From NCBI GenBank assembly GCA_019417865.1, contig DYCW01000099.1, positions 1 to 8,344 on the forward strand: a stretch of 8,344 nt of DNA, given 5' to 3'. Of this stretch, positions 5,946 to 8,344 are shown piece after piece. The notes under the pieces were generated by a model. That model was given only the letters and a program-made list of their open reading frames with translations, made no database searches and was not told the origin of the DNA. Position 1 is the stretch's first letter, and each line of letters begins with the position of its first letter. The stretch is from Ruminococcus sp. (GTDB taxonomy: Bacteria > Bacillota > Clostridia > Oscillospirales > Ruminococcaceae). The translations under genes and the position numbers were made by a program.

Positions 5946-7189
5946 TTTGTATCGCCGACTTTAATATCTGGATTTTCAAGAAGGAGTTCTGCTGTTTTCG
6001 TCATGCTTTCTTTGAATGCTGTAAGTGTTTCCTTTGAAACATGATAATCGCAAACGAAAAACAATTGCAAAGCTTCTGGCATTTCAAGGAGAACGATTCC
6101 GAAAAAGTTGGTTTCTCTTTGGTCATTGCCAACCTTTGAACTGATATTCTTAACTGTAAATCCAGCTGGCTTCCGATAATTATTATACGATGTACAAAAT
6201 TGTAATCTACGATCAAATGTCGCAACATGGTGATTTTTGATGTCCTTTGAAGACTTTGCGATGGAATTTCTGAATGCTTCAGCAAGTGTTTCCTCTTCTG
6301 AAAGAATCAGTCTGTGCGGAACATTTCTGACAAGATTGCCAACAATATAAAAATGCTCCTTCTTAATCCGGCAGGAATCCGGAATGGAAATCATAGTATC
6401 CTTAACGCCAAGAAAATGGTACACTGCAACATGGAACGCAAACAGGAATACATTATAGACCGATGTTTTGAAATTCTTTGCAACTGTTTCCATAATGTCT
6501 TTCGATATTGGTACGACATAGTCTTTCATGTAGGCCTTTTTCCCTACTGCAAGTGGCGATATGTCAAACATCTTGTATCCACTTAATTCTTTCTCCCAAT
6601 ATTCCAGTTCTGCAATTCCCTTTTCTGTTTTTTCAAACTGTAAATACTGTTCCATGAATTCATGATTTTGTAACGCAATATGTTCCTCAATTGCTTCACC
6701 AGCATACTTTCTCATGATCCGATCTGTGATCAGTGCACAAGCTGTACCATCAGCAATCCACGGATGACCAATCAGATAGAAAATATACTGCTGGTCTGTT
6801 ACCTTTACAAGGCCGATTCTGACAGACAGTTCATGAAACATGTCTATTGGTTTTCTGCAAAGTTTTCCGATTTCTTCCAGTGCATTGTTGTACTTTTCCT
6901 CATCGGAATTTCCGTTTACCTCATAAAGTTCCAGTTCGTATTTATAATTGCTGACGATTTTATAAAATAGGACTTCTTTTTCACCAACACCAATGTATCT
7001 CAATGTATCATATGCATCAAAGGCATCCTGAATGCTCGCTTCCATATGTTTCAAGTCAATTGCTTCATTGAGTTCGATTGCGGTAGGGAAAATCATATTG
7101 CTACCATTTCCTATGATATCTCTCTGCTGTCTTGGCAACTCAAAAACAGAATTGCCGTTTTCATCTTTAAAAAACTCAAATTTTTTCAT
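5942..7189 (-). CDS. Stand-alone NRPS condensation-domain protein with altered active-site motif
   Basis: From the ATG at 7189 it has 415 residues, essentially one condensation (C) domain without adenylation or carrier domains. C-domain features include an N-terminal acceptor-like region, IGHPWIADGTA (residues 140-150) at the HHxxxDG site, and IVGNLVRNVPHR (282-293), matching the family's IGxFVNxxPxR motif. The active-site motif reads H-P-W-I-A-D-G: the second, catalytic His is Pro, while the structural Asp and Gly remain. Such a protein may bind carrier-linked substrates without normal catalysis, or use other residues. GGAG (7198-7201) lies 8 nt before this ATG, which is favoured over a GTG two codons upstream (7195). 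It starts 2 nt after the acetyltransferase stop and overlaps the phosphopantetheinyl transferase start. Its exact role is unknown. Confidence 0.85.
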   Translation of the reverse strand: MKKFEFFKDENGNSVFELPRQQRDIIGNGSNMIFPTAIELNEAIDLKHMEASIQDAFDAYDTLRYIGVGEKEVLFYKIVSNYKYELELYEVNGNSDEEKYNNALEEIGKLCRKPIDMFHELSVRIGLVKVTDQQYIFYLIGHPWIADGTACALITDRIMRKYAGEAIEEHIALQNHEFMEQYLQFEKTEKGIAELEYWEKELSGYKMFDISPLAVGKKAYMKDYVVPISKDIMETVAKNFKTSVYNVFLFAFHVAVYHFLGVKDTMISIPDSCRIKKEHFYIVGNLVRNVPHRLILSEEETLAEAFRNSIAKSSKDIKNHHVATFDRRLQFCTSYNNYRKPAGFTVKNISSKVGNDQRETNFFGIVLLEMPEALQLFFVCDYHVSKETLTAFKESMTKTAELLLENPDIKVGDTK

Positions 7190-7191
7190 TC

Positions 7192-7863
7192 TCACTTCTC
7201 CATTATATATTTTTGCGGATTTTCAAAATATGTGTTCACCTTATCAAAAAATGCTCCGACATGGAAACCATCCGCACAAGCATGATGTTCCTGAAAAGCA
7301 AATGGCATAAACAGTTTTCCGTCAATTTCCTTATACTTACCTAATTCAATGATTGGTCTTAGCATAGGGCGTTCTCCAATTGGATGCATCAATGAAAAAC
7401 CAGTAAAATGAACTCTCGGCTCAACGGAAAGATTAAATGTATTTGCTGGTGCATGCGGATACTTTGAAGTAAAGAACTTTCTTTCAACTCTCGCTTTTTC
7501 TATCATTGTGTTAAACTCTTCATAAAAGTCACTGAACTTTTGTGCAGTATCCGTACAAATCATGGTACAGTTTTCTGTATCCTTGTGAAATATCGGAAAA
7601 ACAGGGATTATTTCATCATACTGAACCAATTTTACTTTTTCTTCATAGCCGTATCTCAAAGACGGTACTTCATTGACTGCTTTGCTTATCAACCACAAAC
7701 ACATTGCAAAGAAACTAATTCCGCTTTCTTTATGATACTTCACCAGTTCTGTCACATCTGTCTCAACTGTAAGCGTATAAACGGAAGGCATAATCTTTGT
7801 GAAATAGAGAAAGGTATCCCGTCTTGACCAATTTTTCATGTCAACTTCCTTGAAATTAGCCAT
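7192..7863 (-). CDS. Chloramphenicol-acetyltransferase-like (CAT family) acyltransferase
   Basis: A 223-residue protein of normal CAT length. It has the CAT signature EHHACADGFHVG (192-203), with catalytic His194 and structural Asp198, and the family-typical stretch NTFNLSVEPRVHFTGF (141-156) with Ser146 at the place of the oxyanion serine. CATs act as cytosolic trimers transferring acetyl or other acyl groups from CoA. GGGGG (7871-7875) is the ribosome site, and the ATG overlaps the thioesterase stop by 8 bases. In this operon, beside a condensation protein of the same fold superfamily, a phosphopantetheinyl transferase and a thioesterase, acylation of a biosynthetic product is as likely as drug resistance. 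Resistance should not be assumed. No regulatory leader peptide of the cat type is seen; the thioesterase frame runs straight into it. Confidence 0.88.
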   Translation of the reverse strand: MANFKEVDMKNWSRRDTFLYFTKIMPSVYTLTVETDVTELVKYHKESGISFFAMCLWLISKAVNEVPSLRYGYEEKVKLVQYDEIIPVFPIFHKDTENCTMICTDTAQKFSDFYEEFNTMIEKARVERKFFTSKYPHAPANTFNLSVEPRVHFTGFSLMHPIGERPMLRPIIELGKYKEIDGKLFMPFAFQEHHACADGFHVGAFFDKVNTYFENPQKYIMEK

Positions 7864-8344
7864 CTATAAGCCCCCTTATATCTCTCATAATTTCAGGTGA
7901 ATTTTCATTATTTATGAAAAAATGTTCGCCTTCATAAACTTTATGCGTAATCTGATCCGTATACTTGCCCCAGTCAGCAAGACTTTCCATATCAAGTGAA
8001 ATATCATCTCTACCATGAATTTCAAATATGTGACAATTTAATTTAATATAATCCGAATCGTAATATTTTTGAAAAATAATAAAATCTTCAATCAAAACTG
8101 GCACAAAGCACTTTAGATAAGTTTGATTCTTTGCAAATTGCTTTGGTATAAATCCAAGTTCCACAAATTTTGCTGAGGCTTCTTCCAGATTCATCATTTC
8201 TTCAACAGATATACGCAGTGGTTTGCAAGGAGGATTTACTCCAGATATCACAAAAATTTTTGGTGATATGCTCTCTACCAACATCGTGCATCGGCTTTTC
8301 CCACAAAAACCATCTTCGCAATTTGTCGGATGTGCTAAAAATCG
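7856..8344 (-). CDS. Type II thioesterase-like protein, 5' end beyond the window, possibly degenerate
   Basis: The frame stays open to the right edge, so the N-terminal half is not visible; the ATG at 8284 is internal, not the start. Visible features fit editing (type II) thioesterases of NRPS/PKS clusters, which remove misloaded acyl groups from carrier proteins. These are a lid helix region (SPKIFVISGVNPP, then LGFIPKQFAKN and PVLIEDFIIFQKYY), the acid motif EIHGRDDIS and the histidine in VYEGEHFF. At the nucleophile elbow one reads DGFCGKSRCTMLVES where relatives have GHSMG. The Ser remains, but both flanking positions are unusual, and the helix after it is about ten residues short. This could reflect a small deletion or decay. 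It overlaps the next gene by 8 bases. Confidence 0.7.
   Translation of the reverse strand, partial: RFLAHPTNCEDGFCGKSRCTMLVESISPKIFVISGVNPPCKPLRISVEEMMNLEEASAKFVELGFIPKQFAKNQTYLKCFVPVLIEDFIIFQKYYDSDYIKLNCHIFEIHGRDDISLDMESLADWGKYTDQITHKVYEGEHFFINNENSPEIMRDIRGLIDG

Noticed and set aside
7192..7863. Calling the CAT-like gene a chloramphenicol resistance determinant
   Set aside because: The family fold and active site are clear, but the operon context is biosynthetic and drug specificity cannot be read from the sequence.

Overview
The window is AT-rich DNA with strong SD-type ribosome sites and sigma-A promoters (TTGACA/TTGTCA, 17-nt spacers, TATAAT). Its protein families are a MATE pump, a tailed-phage HNH/small-terminase module, two IS5-family elements and an Sfp-type enzyme. 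All of this suggests a Firmicute, most likely a gut-type Clostridia/Lachnospiraceae; that placement is inferred from protein flavour, not measured. Every supported gene is on the minus strand, so transcription runs from high to low coordinates.

Right part (8344 to 5319): the tail of an operon related to acyl or peptide assembly. In transcription order it holds a type II thioesterase-like protein cut by the window edge (7856-8344), a chloramphenicol-acetyltransferase-like acyltransferase (7192-7863), a stand-alone NRPS condensation-domain protein (5942-7189) and a 4'-phosphopantetheinyl transferase (5346-5945). Three genes overlap and one junction has a 2-nt gap. The unit ends in a perfect 10-bp hairpin followed by a T tract (5319-5347). 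The phosphopantetheinyl transferase and the thioesterase are the usual helpers of a carrier-protein assembly line, so the core synthetase is probably just beyond the right edge.

Middle part (5134 to about 2745): a graveyard. Two different IS5-family transposase remnants abut (IS-A 4566-5099, with its promoter; IS-B 3915-4565). They are followed by a broken prophage packaging module: an HNH endonuclease with a small frame-shifting deletion (3585-3918), a possible cos-like GC-rich/dyad segment (3546-3579), a rho-independent terminator (3416-3439), a small terminase subunit with an internal deletion, a frameshift and a stop (3165-3358), a 51-residue phage-type small protein (3002-3157), and the N-terminal half of a ParB-like protein. 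Nearly every gene here is damaged by indels or nonsense changes.

The phage ParB-like half (residues 1-86) is fused in frame to an unrelated C-terminal segment (residues 87-150). That segment contains the ribosome binding site and start codon of the MATE gene. It looks like the last part of the pump's former upstream partner, perhaps a TetR-type regulator, left behind by a deletion that joined prophage to chromosome.

Left part (2560 to 1): an intact MATE-family efflux transporter (1187-2560), then an alpha/beta hydrolase of the acyl-CoA thioesterase/BAAT C-terminal type (125-1054) with its own consensus promoter. A ~105-bp repeat carrying that promoter occurs upstream of the hydrolase (1085-1188) and again downstream of it (1-105). 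The second copy points out of the window, suggesting that a similarly controlled, perhaps paralogous, gene lies just outside. No RNA genes or CRISPR arrays were seen.
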